Part shown: piece by piece, positions 53,701 through 61,649 of the stretch | Layout of the letters: each line of letters begins with the position of its first letter | Position numbering within the stretch: position 1 is the first letter of the stretch | From: Nitrospina sp. | GTDB taxonomy: Bacteria; Nitrospinota; Nitrospinia; Nitrospinales; JACRGP01 | DNA length: 64,000 nt | Assembly: GCA_024648695.1 (NCBI GenBank) | Contig: JACAVV010000031.1 | Coordinates: 1 to 64,000, forward strand | Direction of reading: 5' to 3' | The notes under the pieces: generated by a model | Databases searched by the model: none | Seen by the model: the letters and a program-made list of their open reading frames with translations, nothing else | What the model was told of the DNA's origin: nothing | Translations under genes and position numbers: made by a program

Positions 53701-53880
53701 GGTTGTAATGGAAAAATGAGTATTCCCGATCACCATCGTGAGCAATCGGGTCCAGACGACCTCATAGATGATACCGGTCGCACCGGAGACCAAAAAAAAT
53801 GTAAAAATCCAGAACCGCGATTTGGTGGGATTCAAGAGGAACTTGGCTAGTTGGAAGGTTGTTATGGGAACGGTCTTCAT
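50797..53880 (-). CDS. fused MFS-like transporter, spermidine-synthase domain and TPR
   Basis: A 1027-residue three-part protein. The N-terminal two thirds of the membrane part (about 20-220 and 250-480) holds some 12-14 helices. A cytosolic spermidine-synthase-like domain follows at about 490-800, with VVGQGSGITLGAV as its SAM-type nucleotide loop and DVIISEPSNPW as the catalytic-site strand. The C-terminal 200 residues are TPRs. Fused MFS/spermidine-synthase proteins exist in many Proteobacteria, Nitrospirota and related groups; the added TPR tail is less common. The substrate could be a polyamine-like molecule. The start taken is ATG 53880; a TTG lies one codon earlier. Confidence 0.85.
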   Translation of the reverse strand: MKTVPITTFQLAKFLLNPTKSRFWIFTFFLVSGATGIIYEVVWTRLLTMVIGNTHFSITTVLTAFMGGLALGSYFGGKYIDHSRKPLLVYAVLEGGIGLYCLLVPFLIQGAFPLFKWAYSTFGDTYLLATFFRFSISGVILLIPTTMMGATLPVLSKVVSRNEAFIGKDVGTLYAINTFGAVLGALSSAFILMRYFGVSTTIHIAAFINVAIAVAVFVLYGKDSVEASIQTSEEGNTKSEPDGQLFVFGSDRIILICFGISGLAALTYQVSWNRILSLVLGSSIYAFSLILTTFILGLAFGTVSFSKIVNRFKDLLKTFGVLQIAIGVSALVALPFFGKIPMVNRWIFEEGGVGFNAVQGANFLIIFSLLFLPTFFMGAQFPVVVKYIARHLNTLGEHVGKVYAYNTVGTILGSFLGGFVFIPWLGLQNTVALSIGINMLLGAVILFRSQSVSQNLKYYGLPLLLAGSVWATQALPQWDKAVISSGSFMPYRLEDLDQAVRKTNKILFYKEGIHTTVTTELALSGNIFLRVNGKTDASLALDMRTQLLSGYLPMLFHENPKSALVVGQGSGITLGAVQQFPVESIDLVEISKAVIDGSRFFGPFNHHSIEDKRVRLVLEDGRNHIALTDKTYDVIISEPSNPWISGVGALFTQKFFEMARERLNPGGVLCIWVHTNMSPQSFKSITRTFHSVFPHVSMWESIVGDDYLLIGSRETQKLSYKRVEDFLKHHPSRGDLKKIGVNSVRDLISLMIMTESQLQQFSKDVPIHTDDNSLLEFQAPEYIYKDERDVIVRQIDPFVKIDLERLKFDGLRSKELETVKAGLAGIERSESQIAEIKRQARIDVLLDGALEAFQNGRYAQSIEQYNKILLLDPEHILTLTNLGNVYTATQLYDRAEESYKATIELNPYYLFGYINLAKLYLSTGKAGKAEALLKGVTDWHSLDSEVHLYLGLAYSFQKQTDKAIRQWHQALNLDSEYAPAYYYLGIQYRNKNSGKSKQYLKTFLTLAEKRELDPALIKNAENIIKKL

Positions 53881-53933
53881 CAAAAGGCGCTAAATGAAAA
53901 TCATCCCTTAATTTATTTTTATATGAGTCTTAT

Positions 53934-54848
53934 TTAACCTTTAGCTTTTTCAGTCGCGTCTTTTTTCGATAAGGCACAACGAAATCCAAGGATACTATCC
54001 TTTCGTCCAGGAGTTGCGGCAAAGCGTTTTCCAGAACGAATATCAGCGCTTCGTGCATCCCACGATCCACCGCGAAACACGTGGTTACGGCTTTTTTCTG
54101 GACCCGGAGGATTCATCAAAGGAGATTTCTCGTAATAAAACTGGTCATAATAATCTTCTACCCATTCCGAAACGTTGCCTGACATGTCATACACCCCATA
54201 GACACTTCGACCCATGGGGAAACTGCCTACGGGTGCCATGAATTCAAAGCCATCAGCGGTTCCGGCCAAATTGACACGATTTTCCATGATTTCATTGCCC
54301 CAGGGATACACCAAACCATGAGTCCCCCGGGCGGCTTTCTCCCATTCCGCTTCTGTAGGAAGGCGTTTACCCGCCCATCGGCAATAGTTCACCGCATCGT
54401 ACCAGGAAACACCCACAACGGGATATTCGGGAGTTTTCAATATATTTTCATCGCCCTGAAAAAAAGGAACGGATGGTTCGACATAATCAGCCGCCTTTCG
54501 GTACTTTTCATAAGAGCGGACAGAAACTTCATATTTATCAATGAAAAATGCATCCAGGTAAATTTCCTGTTGAGGTTTTTCATCGATTCCCCCATTCAGG
54601 GAACCACGGGTAAAAACCCCCTCGGGAACCAGAATCATCTCTCGCGCATCCTCTCCCACCATAGTCTCATAGATGCTGAAATCGCGATTGTCTTCAATGG
54701 CCACCTGCTTGGTTTTGACTTCCATGCGGCGCACCATATCGTCATATTCTATGGATTTATTGATTTCCCATACGATTACCATTATAAAAATGATAGAAAT
54801 AAAGAAACAAAACACTACGCCAATCATTAATGATTTATTATTTTTCAT
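53934..54848 (-). CDS. SUMF1-like (formylglycine-enzyme-fold) membrane protein
   Basis: A 304-residue protein with an N-terminal membrane helix (about 8-28) and a formylglycine-generating-enzyme-type C-terminal domain (about 75-295). The domain shows FTRGSLNGG, the VSWYDAVNYCRWAGKRLPTE stretch, and GGSWDARS near the end. The pair of cysteines that true formylglycine enzymes use after RGGS is absent here. It is therefore unlikely to activate sulfatases and more likely a binding or scaffold member of the fold. It lies just upstream of the MFS/spermidine-synthase fusion on the same strand, with a 53-base gap. Confidence 0.85.
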   Translation of the reverse strand: MKNNKSLMIGVVFCFFISIIFIMVIVWEINKSIEYDDMVRRMEVKTKQVAIEDNRDFSIYETMVGEDAREMILVPEGVFTRGSLNGGIDEKPQQEIYLDAFFIDKYEVSVRSYEKYRKAADYVEPSVPFFQGDENILKTPEYPVVGVSWYDAVNYCRWAGKRLPTEAEWEKAARGTHGLVYPWGNEIMENRVNLAGTADGFEFMAPVGSFPMGRSVYGVYDMSGNVSEWVEDYYDQFYYEKSPLMNPPGPEKSRNHVFRGGSWDARSADIRSGKRFAATPGRKDSILGFRCALSKKDATEKAKG

Positions 54849-54928
54849 CAGTTCCGTTGAATTTGGAGGTTTTTTAAAAGATGTGGATTATAAATGAATC
54901 AGGCCTCAAATTAAATACTATTATACCA

Positions 54929-54945
54929 CCCTCCTCCTCGGAGGG
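54929..54945. terminator. short GC hairpin upstream of the SUMF1-like gene
   Basis: CCCTCC (54929-54934) and GGAGGG (54940-54945) form a six-base stem with a TCCTC loop. It lies in the divergent gap between the SUMF1-like gene and the inositol-phosphatase gene. It cannot terminate either of them, so it may be a promoter-region structure. Confidence 0.35.
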
Positions 54946-55010
54946 CGAGTATACTGAGCCCTATTCATGAGCCCTATCTGCATAAGGGACTTTCAATTTA
55001 GATTCAATTT

Positions 55011-55028
55011 GATGAATCACGATTCATC
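55011..55028. promoter_or_regulatory. perfect 8-2-8 palindrome upstream of the phosphatase gene
   Basis: GATGAATC (55011-55018), AC, and GATTCATC (55021-55028) form an exact inverted repeat 18 bases before ATG 55047. This size and position suit a dimeric repressor operator or a small leader hairpin. No regulator is recognisable next to it. Confidence 0.45.
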
Positions 55029-55046
55029 CTGAAACCAGGACAAAAA

Positions 55047-55829
55047 ATGGAATTACTAGAAATCAAGGATTGTGCCCTTTCCTTTCTGAAAGCCAGCAAC
55101 CGTGAGGTCTTGAAATGGTTTCAAGGCGATTTCGAAGTCGACTTGAAATCTGATCAAAGCCCTGTGACCATCGCCGACCAGAACGCAGAAGAAATTCTTC
55201 GTAAAAAAATCTCAAGGGCATTTCCACATCATGGAATCATTGGTGAAGAGTTCGGCAATGAAAACCCCAAAGCGGAGTGGACCTGGACGATTGATCCAAT
55301 TGACGGCACCCGTTCTTTTATTCGCGGCCTGCCCCTGTTTGCGACCCTGCTTTCCTTGCTTCACAAAGGCCAACCTGTGATAGGCATTATCTGCCTGCCA
55401 GCTCTGGGTGAAATCGCCTGGGCAGTTAAAGGTGAGGGTGCATTTTGCGGAAACAAAAAACTTCGAGTTTCGCCACAAACCGATCTGGGGCAAGCTTTGG
55501 TGGCTACCGGGGATCGCTATTGTTTTAAAATGCAAAAGCAAATGCGGCTGTTTGACCGCTTGAGCAAAGATGCAGGTATGCTCCGTACCTATCCGGACGC
55601 CTTTGGCCATTTGATGGCCATCCAGGGTTCCGTCGATATCATGGTAGATCCATTGGCTTATATCTGGGATTACGCGCCCTGTAAAATCCTTGCGAAGGAA
55701 GCCGGAGGTCGGTTTGAAAACTTTACGGGAAAGCGGGGAGACCTGACTGAGGGAACAGCTCTTGTCGGCAACCCCACCCTAGTAAAAAAACTGCAGTCAA
55801 TGACAAAAGACGAAAAAAGAAAAAAGTAA
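55047..55829 (+). CDS. inositol monophosphatase family (histidinol-phosphatase type)
   Basis: A 260-residue magnesium-dependent phosphomonoesterase. The metal motifs are GEEFG (about 68), TIDPIDGTRSF (about 84) and the distal YIWDYAPCKILAKEAGG (about 206). The shape around the SFIRGLPLFATLL segment fits the HisN-like histidinol phosphatase branch, but inositol phosphate or another sugar phosphate is possible. No other histidine genes are nearby. It ends five bases before the convergent DUF2203 gene. Confidence 0.88.
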   Translation: MELLEIKDCALSFLKASNREVLKWFQGDFEVDLKSDQSPVTIADQNAEEILRKKISRAFPHHGIIGEEFGNENPKAEWTWTIDPIDGTRSFIRGLPLFATLLSLLHKGQPVIGIICLPALGEIAWAVKGEGAFCGNKKLRVSPQTDLGQALVATGDRYCFKMQKQMRLFDRLSKDAGMLRTYPDAFGHLMAIQGSVDIMVDPLAYIWDYAPCKILAKEAGGRFENFTGKRGDLTEGTALVGNPTLVKKLQSMTKDEKRKK

Positions 55830-55833
55830 AAAT

Positions 55834-56214
55834 TCAAATATGTTGTCGACCGGCGAACCCGGCATCGAGGTCATGCCAATATTTAATTTCAGTTTCGGGA
55901 AGTTTCCAGCATAGATAAACCTCTTTGCCTTCCCGTTTTGCAGGAAAATCGACGAGTCCCTTATCGAATCCTTTGAGAACACAACCCAATGACTCCAGGT
56001 CGTTGACGATCTGATTGAGTTGAAGCGCCAGGTTCAGATAACCTGCTCCCTGCTGGCTACCACCATTATATTTTACATTTTTCCAGGCTTTTTTAACGTC
56101 CGGAAATTCATTGGAAAGTGAAAAATAAAGCTTTTTAGCTTTGGGAATATCGACCAACAACTGAGGAATCAGGGCATTGGCTTCTTCAAGAGTGAAATGT
56201 TTTTTGGCGCTCAT
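55834..56214 (-). CDS. DUF2203-family protein
   Basis: A 126-residue soluble helical protein of the DUF2203 family. Landmarks are the start HFTLEEANALIPQL, the LNQIVNDLESLGCVLKGFDKGLVDFP stretch, and the ending VYLCWKLPETEIKYWHDLDAGF. The family is often near iron or haem genes, but its role is unknown. ATG 56214 has no strong ribosome site. It lies convergent with the inositol-phosphatase gene. Confidence 0.87.
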   Translation of the reverse strand: MSAKKHFTLEEANALIPQLLVDIPKAKKLYFSLSNEFPDVKKAWKNVKYNGGSQQGAGYLNLALQLNQIVNDLESLGCVLKGFDKGLVDFPAKREGKEVYLCWKLPETEIKYWHDLDAGFAGRQHI

Positions 56215-56624
56215 GCAAAATCCGGTAAAATTTTATTTTTGGGTAAAAAATTATAAAGAATTGCGAAGGATTTGTCCAATTCATTTGGGTTGGCAACTCC
56301 AAGGCAGATAAACCATTAAAAATTAATTAGTTATTTTTAATATGAGAGATTAATATCACCTGCCTTAATTCAAAAAATTAATTTTTTTAAAGTTATTAGC
56401 TTCAAGGTAAAAACAAATTACTGAAAATTTGATTTTTTAATTGACAAATGGGCCATTAGATTATAAATTCGGCAACAAAAAGGGACCATTTTTGATTTTA
56501 ATCAGATTACAATTCTTCTTTTGATTTTCAATACCTTTGTTTCAACTCAATTTTAGGTTCATTAAGGCATTCAGCCATTTAATTTAGTTGGTTTTTCTTT
56601 TGTAAACTTTAAGGGGAGGCACAG
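56215..56624. other. AT-rich promoter region of the secreted-protein gene
   Basis: No gene is supported in these 410 bases. A -35-like TTGACA at 56441-56446 is followed by TATAAA at 56462-56467, with a 15-base spacer that is short for sigma-70. The remainder is AT-rich. The long leader (about 150 bases) before the ATG at 56625 may contain regulatory structure that I cannot resolve. Confidence 0.45.
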
Positions 56625-57071
56625 ATGAAAAAGACCATTTTAATTGCCACTGCAATTGCATTCGTATTGTCTTTTGGTACGGTTGCTTTCGCCGATACCG
56701 TTTTGCCGGGTGCTTATGCACAGCAGGATCAAAGCGTTATGGGCGTTGGCCAAACCATGATGGAATTGGGAGCGTCCGCTCGCGCCGCTACCAACCTGAC
56801 GAACATCAAGTCTCGAGCTCACTTGTCCAGAAGCTCAAATATCGGTTTTAATGTTGACTATCAGTTCGGTCAATCCCAGACCGACCAGTCCTGGAAAGCG
56901 GCTCAAACCGTGGAAGAAGCTCAGGTTCGTGGACTGGTTGCTGGCGACTGTCAAGGGGACAACTCCACCGATGCTTACCGCAGGCAGATGAATCAAGATC
57001 GTAAAGGTTATTTGGACGAGCCGTTGGTACCCAACAGCACCTGTGGCGACTACCATCCGACCTACAAATAA
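56625..57071 (+). CDS. secreted protein of unknown family
   Basis: A 148-residue exported protein with a clear signal peptide (cleavage after AFA near residue 23). The mature part is Gln/Ser/Ala-rich and contains two cysteines (GDCQGDN and STCGDY) that could form a disulfide. I recognise no domain. A strong aaggggagg site precedes the ATG, and a near-perfect terminator follows. It is a self-contained, probably well-expressed gene. Confidence 0.75.
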   Translation: MKKTILIATAIAFVLSFGTVAFADTVLPGAYAQQDQSVMGVGQTMMELGASARAATNLTNIKSRAHLSRSSNIGFNVDYQFGQSQTDQSWKAAQTVEEAQVRGLVAGDCQGDNSTDAYRRQMNQDRKGYLDEPLVPNSTCGDYHPTYK

Positions 57072-57118
57072 TTTCACCTGGGTGATTAACATAGCACCTG
57101 AAATTATTTAAAGAATTC

Positions 57119-57152
57119 AAAGCCGATAGAAATTTTTATTTCTATCGGCTTT
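57119..57152 (+). terminator. perfect 15-base intrinsic terminator
   Basis: AAAGCCGATAGAAAT (57119-57133) and ATTTCTATCGGCTTT (57138-57152) are exact inverted copies around a four-T loop, followed by further T-rich sequence. It ends the secreted-protein gene 47 bases past its stop. Confidence 0.92.
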
Positions 57153-57180
57153 TTCTTTCTCCAAAGGGCGCTAACAATAA

Positions 57181-57603
57181 ATGCTTGATCCTCCAAGTTG
57201 GCCCCCACTCCTATTAAAAAAGAAAAGCTCTGCCCATATGCCTAATTGGCTACCGTCCCTCATATCATTAAAAAAATATCCTCACCAAAGCCTGGCTATT
57301 GACAACCCTGCCGACCTGACCAAATTGCCCAGGGGTAAAACTTTCCAGATCACGCATCATCATTTTGTTCTTCAATTCTTTTTTACTGGCAAAGATATTC
57401 TCGGCATTGTATTCAAGCGAGACCGCCGGGAACCCTTGAGGATGCGCTGGTGTTTTTTCCGCAATTGTGAAGAAAGTCCATACGACTTCAAGGTCAGCAT
57501 TGCGGAACCCTTCGACTCCCCTTTCCAGAATGAGGTTTTTAAAGTCAAATTCCCACCTGGTATCCAATATGAATTTCAGGGACTGGAATTTACCAGCAAA
57601 TAA
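57181..57603 (+). CDS. hypothetical protein (PilZ-like size, unknown)
   Basis: A 140-residue protein. After a poorly conserved start (two possible ATGs, 57181 and 57238) it shows alternating strands such as HHHFVLQFFFTGKDILGIVF and a final KFPPGIQYEFQGLEF. There is no signal peptide or membrane segment. Codon choice in this frame fits the neighbours much better than the opposing minus frame at 57268-57663. I cannot name a family. It lies between a terminator and the DUF1566 gene. Confidence 0.5.
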   Translation: MLDPPSWPPLLLKKKSSAHMPNWLPSLISLKKYPHQSLAIDNPADLTKLPRGKTFQITHHHFVLQFFFTGKDILGIVFKRDRREPLRMRWCFFRNCEESPYDFKVSIAEPFDSPFQNEVFKVKFPPGIQYEFQGLEFTSK

Positions 57604-57684
57604 GCAAATCGATTTACCCCTCTCCTTCATCCAAAGTTTGATATAATTTTTAAAACGATCCATACACTATCCAAAGGAAATATT

Positions 57685-58113
57685 ATGTCTGAGGAGCGTT
57701 TCATAGACAATGATAATGGCACTGTTACCGACAATCAAACCGGTTTAACCTGGCTCAAGCAGGACTCCCGGCAAATGACGTCTAAATGGATGCACCTGGA
57801 AAAAGCTGAGCGATTTGCCAAAGAAAAGAATGAGGAGAAGTTTGGCGGTTTTGACGATTGGAGAATTCCAAAAATGGAAGATGTTAAAACCATTTTTGAC
57901 AAAAACTACAATAATATGGATTTTGGCCGAAACCAGATTTTTATCCCGAAGGTTTTTGAATCAGGGGGCGCTGATTGCACCTGGACGGATACCATCAATG
58001 GCGAACGTGCCATGATGTTCAGTCTGGTCAAAGGCCGTTCGAGCTGGATCAACCGTCTGGGCGACGGACCCTTTGCGGTGCGTCTGGTACGCGGGACACG
58101 AAAAACCGAATGA
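57685..58113 (+). CDS. DUF1566 (Lcl-type) domain protein
   Basis: A 142-residue protein consisting of one DUF1566 domain. The pattern RFIDNDNGTVTDNQTGLTW at the start, then FGGFDDWRIPKMED, and the final FAVRLVRG are hallmarks. The family is related in fold to C-type lectin/FGE-like domains, and its members are often surface proteins. Here no signal peptide is seen, so it is cytoplasmic unless exported otherwise. An aaggaa site precedes the ATG. It overlaps or abuts the next gene. Confidence 0.87.
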   Translation: MSEERFIDNDNGTVTDNQTGLTWLKQDSRQMTSKWMHLEKAERFAKEKNEEKFGGFDDWRIPKMEDVKTIFDKNYNNMDFGRNQIFIPKVFESGGADCTWTDTINGERAMMFSLVKGRSSWINRLGDGPFAVRLVRGTRKTE

Positions 58114-58121
58114 GGCTCCAA

Positions 58122-58487
58122 ATGAAACGATTGTTCGTACTGTTGACAGCTATAGCTTTAAATTTTTTCCTGATTATGGGCTCCGCCTGGGCAAACGTGG
58201 AGGGGAAAAATTTGCAATCTTTTACCGTCCGGCAACTGGACTATTTGATTATAAAAGCCAGAGAAGGTTATCCTTATGCTCCCGAAATCGATTCCATCGT
58301 GAGTAAAGTCAATGCCAACCTGGATAGCCTGTGCGAATACCTGCACGGTCTGCTGGAATTAAAAGATTTCAATCGCATTTCCGAGCGACTTTCCTGGGCG
58401 GTAGAAGACTGGGAGAACGCTCAATTTTCAAGTGCCGCGAACAACCTGGGCAAAGCAAAAACGCTATTAAGGTCTTTCGGCTTTTAA
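58122..58487 (+). CDS. small exported helical protein
   Basis: A 121-residue protein with a signal peptide (cleavage after AWA near residue 24) and an all-helical mature part (about 30-118). No cysteine pair or metal motif stands out. ATG 58122 has gagg six bases before it; an alternative ATG at 58110 overlaps the DUF1566 stop (ATGA). Either way it is translationally linked to that gene. The family is unknown to me. Confidence 0.7.
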   Translation: MKRLFVLLTAIALNFFLIMGSAWANVEGKNLQSFTVRQLDYLIIKAREGYPYAPEIDSIVSKVNANLDSLCEYLHGLLELKDFNRISERLSWAVEDWENAQFSSAANNLGKAKTLLRSFGF

Positions 58488-58506
58488 ACCCACCCACACC
58501 TTAAGG

Positions 58507-58863
58507 TTATGATCGGGTTTGATAGCAGAGCCAGATTCCTGTCGCCACCATCATCACGCCAAAAGCGCGCTTGAACATCACTTCAGGGACTGCCTGCAGT
58601 ATCATGGGCCCCAGTTGTGCGCCTATGATGCCCCCGCAGGCCAATAAAGCCCCAGTCTTATAATCGATAGTTCCCAGGCGAAAATATGCGGCCAGTGACG
58701 AGATAGCGACCAAAAAGATATAGAAAAATGAAGTGCCGACGGCTTGCTTGGATTCGTAACCCATGAACAGGAGCATGGGAACCACCATAAAACCTCCACC
58801 CAGGCCGGTTCCTGAGGAAAGCACCCCCACCAGTAATCCGAAAACAATCAGCTTAATTACCAT
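58507..58863 (-). CDS. half-size TauE/SafE (TSUP) membrane protein
   Basis: A 118-residue protein with four membrane segments, equal to one half of the usual TauE/SafE sulfite/sulfonate exporter of about 250 residues. The GTGLGGGFMVVPML motif, the conserved start of a TSUP repeat, is intact at about residue 18. The protein may work as a dimer. Its start lies inside the upstream symporter gene (11-base overlap), so the two are coupled. No second half is found nearby, so it is not a frameshifted full-length gene. Confidence 0.8.
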   Translation of the reverse strand: MVIKLIVFGLLVGVLSSGTGLGGGFMVVPMLLFMGYESKQAVGTSFFYIFLVAISSLAAYFRLGTIDYKTGALLACGGIIGAQLGPMILQAVPEVMFKRAFGVMMVATGIWLCYQTRS

Positions 58864-60088
58864 TACTCCCTCCTTCTACATATTTTTGCTCTAAAGTATC
58901 AATAACCGCCGCACCAACAGAATCGCCCCAAACATTCAGCGTGGTTCGCCAGCGGTCCAGAAACCAATCGATGGCCAGAAGCATCCCGATTCCTTCCAAA
59001 GGTAATCCTACCGATTGCAACACCAGAATCATCGTCACCAGACCCGCTTCCGGTATCCCTGCGGCCCCGATAGCGGCCAGGGTAGCCGTTAGAAAAATCG
59101 TTGCTTGACCCGTAAAGCCAAGGGTAACCCCGGCCATTTGAGCGATGAAAATTGCCGCCACCGCTTCGTATAAAGCCGTACCATCCATATTTACCGTGGC
59201 TCCTAAAGGCAGAACAAAAAGGGAAGCGCGGCGCGAAACCTTGTTATTCTGTTCGGCACATTCAATGGTCACCGGCAAAGTCGCGGAACTGCTGGCTGTG
59301 GAAAAAGCGGTGGTTAACGCTTCACTCACGTTTTTAGCGTAGACTAACGGATTTCTCCGGGTCACAAAATACAGGATGGAAGGCAGGACCAGCAGGCCAT
59401 GAATCAGAATGGCAAGAATGACTGTCATGCTGTATTTTCCAATTTTCATAAGCTCGGCCAGAAAGGCCTCACCGCCCCCTGCGGCTCCAAGCTTGGATGA
59501 GATCAATGCAAAAATTCCGATCGGAGCAAAATACAATACCAGGTCGACAATTTTCATAATCGCTTCATTCACCCCATCAAAGAAGCTGATCACTAATTGT
59601 CCCTTTTCTCCCAATGTCGTCAGCACACCTCCGAACAACAGGGCGAACACAATGATCGGAAGAATATCCATATTTGCCATCGAATTTACGAGATTGGGCG
59701 TGACAAAACTGCGAAAAATATCCGTGAGTCCCGCAGGCTCTTTACCTTGAACATGTTCGGGAATTTCAGCGGTCATCTCCAGGCCCAGCCCGGGATTAAT
59801 TATATTTACCAGCACGAGGCCTATGAATACAGCGATACCAGTGGTGGCGGTGTAGTAAAGAAGAGTCATCAAACCTGTTTTACCCACTTTTCTAATGTCT
59901 CCCAGACCGGAAATCCCCACGATCATGGAGGAAAAAACCAAAGGGATGACGAGCATTTTTAAGGAGTCCAGAAACAACTCACCGATCCAGTCGACAGCCA
60001 GCATTTTCTTGCCAAAAACCCAACCGCAAATTCCACCCAGAACGATTCCTGCGAGAATACAATACAGAAGTAAATTTTTAGACTTCAT
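58853..60088 (-). CDS. dicarboxylate/amino acid:cation symporter (DAACS family)
   Basis: A 411-residue transporter of the DctA/GltP family with eight membrane helices and two re-entrant hairpins. The serine-rich hairpin SSSATLPVTIE and the LGATVNMDGTAL motif, which bind substrate and sodium, are intact. It imports C4-dicarboxylates or acidic amino acids with sodium or protons. It starts an operon with the TauE-like half gene. The leader region up to the gltA gene is 234 bases and divergent. Confidence 0.92.
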   Translation of the reverse strand: MKSKNLLLYCILAGIVLGGICGWVFGKKMLAVDWIGELFLDSLKMLVIPLVFSSMIVGISGLGDIRKVGKTGLMTLLYYTATTGIAVFIGLVLVNIINPGLGLEMTAEIPEHVQGKEPAGLTDIFRSFVTPNLVNSMANMDILPIIVFALLFGGVLTTLGEKGQLVISFFDGVNEAIMKIVDLVLYFAPIGIFALISSKLGAAGGGEAFLAELMKIGKYSMTVILAILIHGLLVLPSILYFVTRRNPLVYAKNVSEALTTAFSTASSSATLPVTIECAEQNNKVSRRASLFVLPLGATVNMDGTALYEAVAAIFIAQMAGVTLGFTGQATIFLTATLAAIGAAGIPEAGLVTMILVLQSVGLPLEGIGMLLAIDWFLDRWRTTLNVWGDSVGAAVIDTLEQKYVEGGSNGN

Positions 60089-60322
60089 TCATTCATCTCC
60101 GGATACTAAAATCCAACATTAATTAACATGAAAAAGTAACACCGCCATAAAGGCACTCCGAACAGCCTGGCAATCTGTAGAAACAGGTGTTTTCACCGGC
60201 CATTGACCTGGATTTTGGTGGCGACATAAGGCGGTTCGGGATAAACTGGAATAAAAAAGTCATAGTTATCGTCTTTATGTTCAGGTCATTAAGCAATATC
60301 ATCAGTTGAGGAGGCCGTCAAA

Positions 60323-61612
60323 ATGGAATCGAAAGCACAATTGACCTTCAACGGAAAAACTTACGACTTACCCATACTGGAAGGCACCTTTGGCGAAAAA
60401 GCCATCGACATATCCCAATTACGATCCGCGACCGGTTTGATCACCTACGATCCTGGCTTCATGAGTACAGGGTCCTGTAGCAGTGCCATCACCTTCCTCG
60501 ATGGAGAAAAGGGAATTTTATTATACAGGGGAATCCCGATTGAGCAATTAGCCGAAAAAAGTAATTTTATCGAAACCTCTTTTTTGCTGATTTACGGTCA
60601 CTTGCCCACTCCCAAGGAACTGGAATATTTTAAATATCACATCACCCACCATTCCATGGTTCATGAATCCATTAAGAATTTGTATAACGGATTCCCCAAC
60701 AATCCTCACCCCATGGCCGTTTGCAGTGCCGTCGTGGGAGCCCTGGCCACTTTTTATCAAGACCAGCTGGATGTGCAGGACGAACGCGATGTTGAAATCA
60801 CCATTCATCGCTTACTGGCCAAACTGCCGACCATAGCCGCCTACAGCTACAAGAAGTCGCTAGGCCAGCCTCTGCCCTATCCTGACAACTCGCTCGATTA
60901 CACCAGCAATTTTTTGAAGATGATGTTCGCCACACCCTGCGAACCTTATGAAGTCGACCCTTTGATAGCAAAAGTTTTAGATGTGCTTTTGATCCTTCAC
61001 GCAGACCATGAACAAAATTGCTCTACCAGCACAGTACGGCTGGTGGGAAGTTCCAGGTGCAACCTGTACGCTTCCGTTTCCGCCGCAATATATGCCTTAT
61101 GGGGCCCACTCCACGGGGGCGCGAACCAATCGGTAATAGAAATGCTGGAGACGATCCATCAAGATGGGGGAGATGTTCAAAAGTATATAAAAAAGGCCAA
61201 GGACGGTGACGACTCGTTTCGCTTGATGGGATTTGGACATCGGGTTTATAAAAACTTTGATCCGCGGTCCAAAATCATCAAGAAAATGACACACGAAATC
61301 CTCGAAAAACTGGGAATTCATGAACCTCTGCTCGACATCGCTCTAGAACTGGAAGAAATTGCCCTCAGCGACGAATACTTTATTGAGAAAAAACTGTATC
61401 CCAATGTGGACTTTTATTCAGGAGTGATCTATAAGGCGCTAAATATTCCCGTCAACATGTTTACTGTGATGTTTGCAATGGGAAGGCTACCGGGATGGAT
61501 CGCCCAGTGGAAAGAATACCAAACCGATCCCCAATTCAAAATCGGCCGTCCCCGGCAAATTTATAACGGCCTGGACACCCGGGACTATGTTCCCCTGGAA
61601 AACCGAAAGTGA
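60323..61612 (+). CDS. gltA: citrate synthase (type I, hexameric class)
   Basis: A 429-residue citrate synthase that joins acetyl-CoA and oxaloacetate. The active-site histidines are in LHADHEQNCST (about 230) and FGHRVYKN (about 306), and the aspartate is in NVDFYSG (about 361). LWGPLHGGANQ is the CoA-contact loop. Length and a zinc-free, NADH-type N-terminal domain match the Gram-negative hexameric class. The ribosome site is ggagg at 60309-60313. Its presence with ATP-citrate lyase means the cell can in principle run either direction of the TCA cycle, though control must prevent a futile pair. Confidence 0.95.
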   Translation: MESKAQLTFNGKTYDLPILEGTFGEKAIDISQLRSATGLITYDPGFMSTGSCSSAITFLDGEKGILLYRGIPIEQLAEKSNFIETSFLLIYGHLPTPKELEYFKYHITHHSMVHESIKNLYNGFPNNPHPMAVCSAVVGALATFYQDQLDVQDERDVEITIHRLLAKLPTIAAYSYKKSLGQPLPYPDNSLDYTSNFLKMMFATPCEPYEVDPLIAKVLDVLLILHADHEQNCSTSTVRLVGSSRCNLYASVSAAIYALWGPLHGGANQSVIEMLETIHQDGGDVQKYIKKAKDGDDSFRLMGFGHRVYKNFDPRSKIIKKMTHEILEKLGIHEPLLDIALELEEIALSDEYFIEKKLYPNVDFYSGVIYKALNIPVNMFTVMFAMGRLPGWIAQWKEYQTDPQFKIGRPRQIYNGLDTRDYVPLENRK

Positions 61613-61649
61613 GGCAATCGGGGATTGCGGTATTAAGGTAAAACCCGTT

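Noticed and set aside
57268-57663. Minus-strand frame of 131 codons overlapping the 57181-57603 gene
   Set aside because: Its codon choice is poorer than that of the plus frame, it has no ribosome site, and its start would lie inside the spacer before DUF1566.
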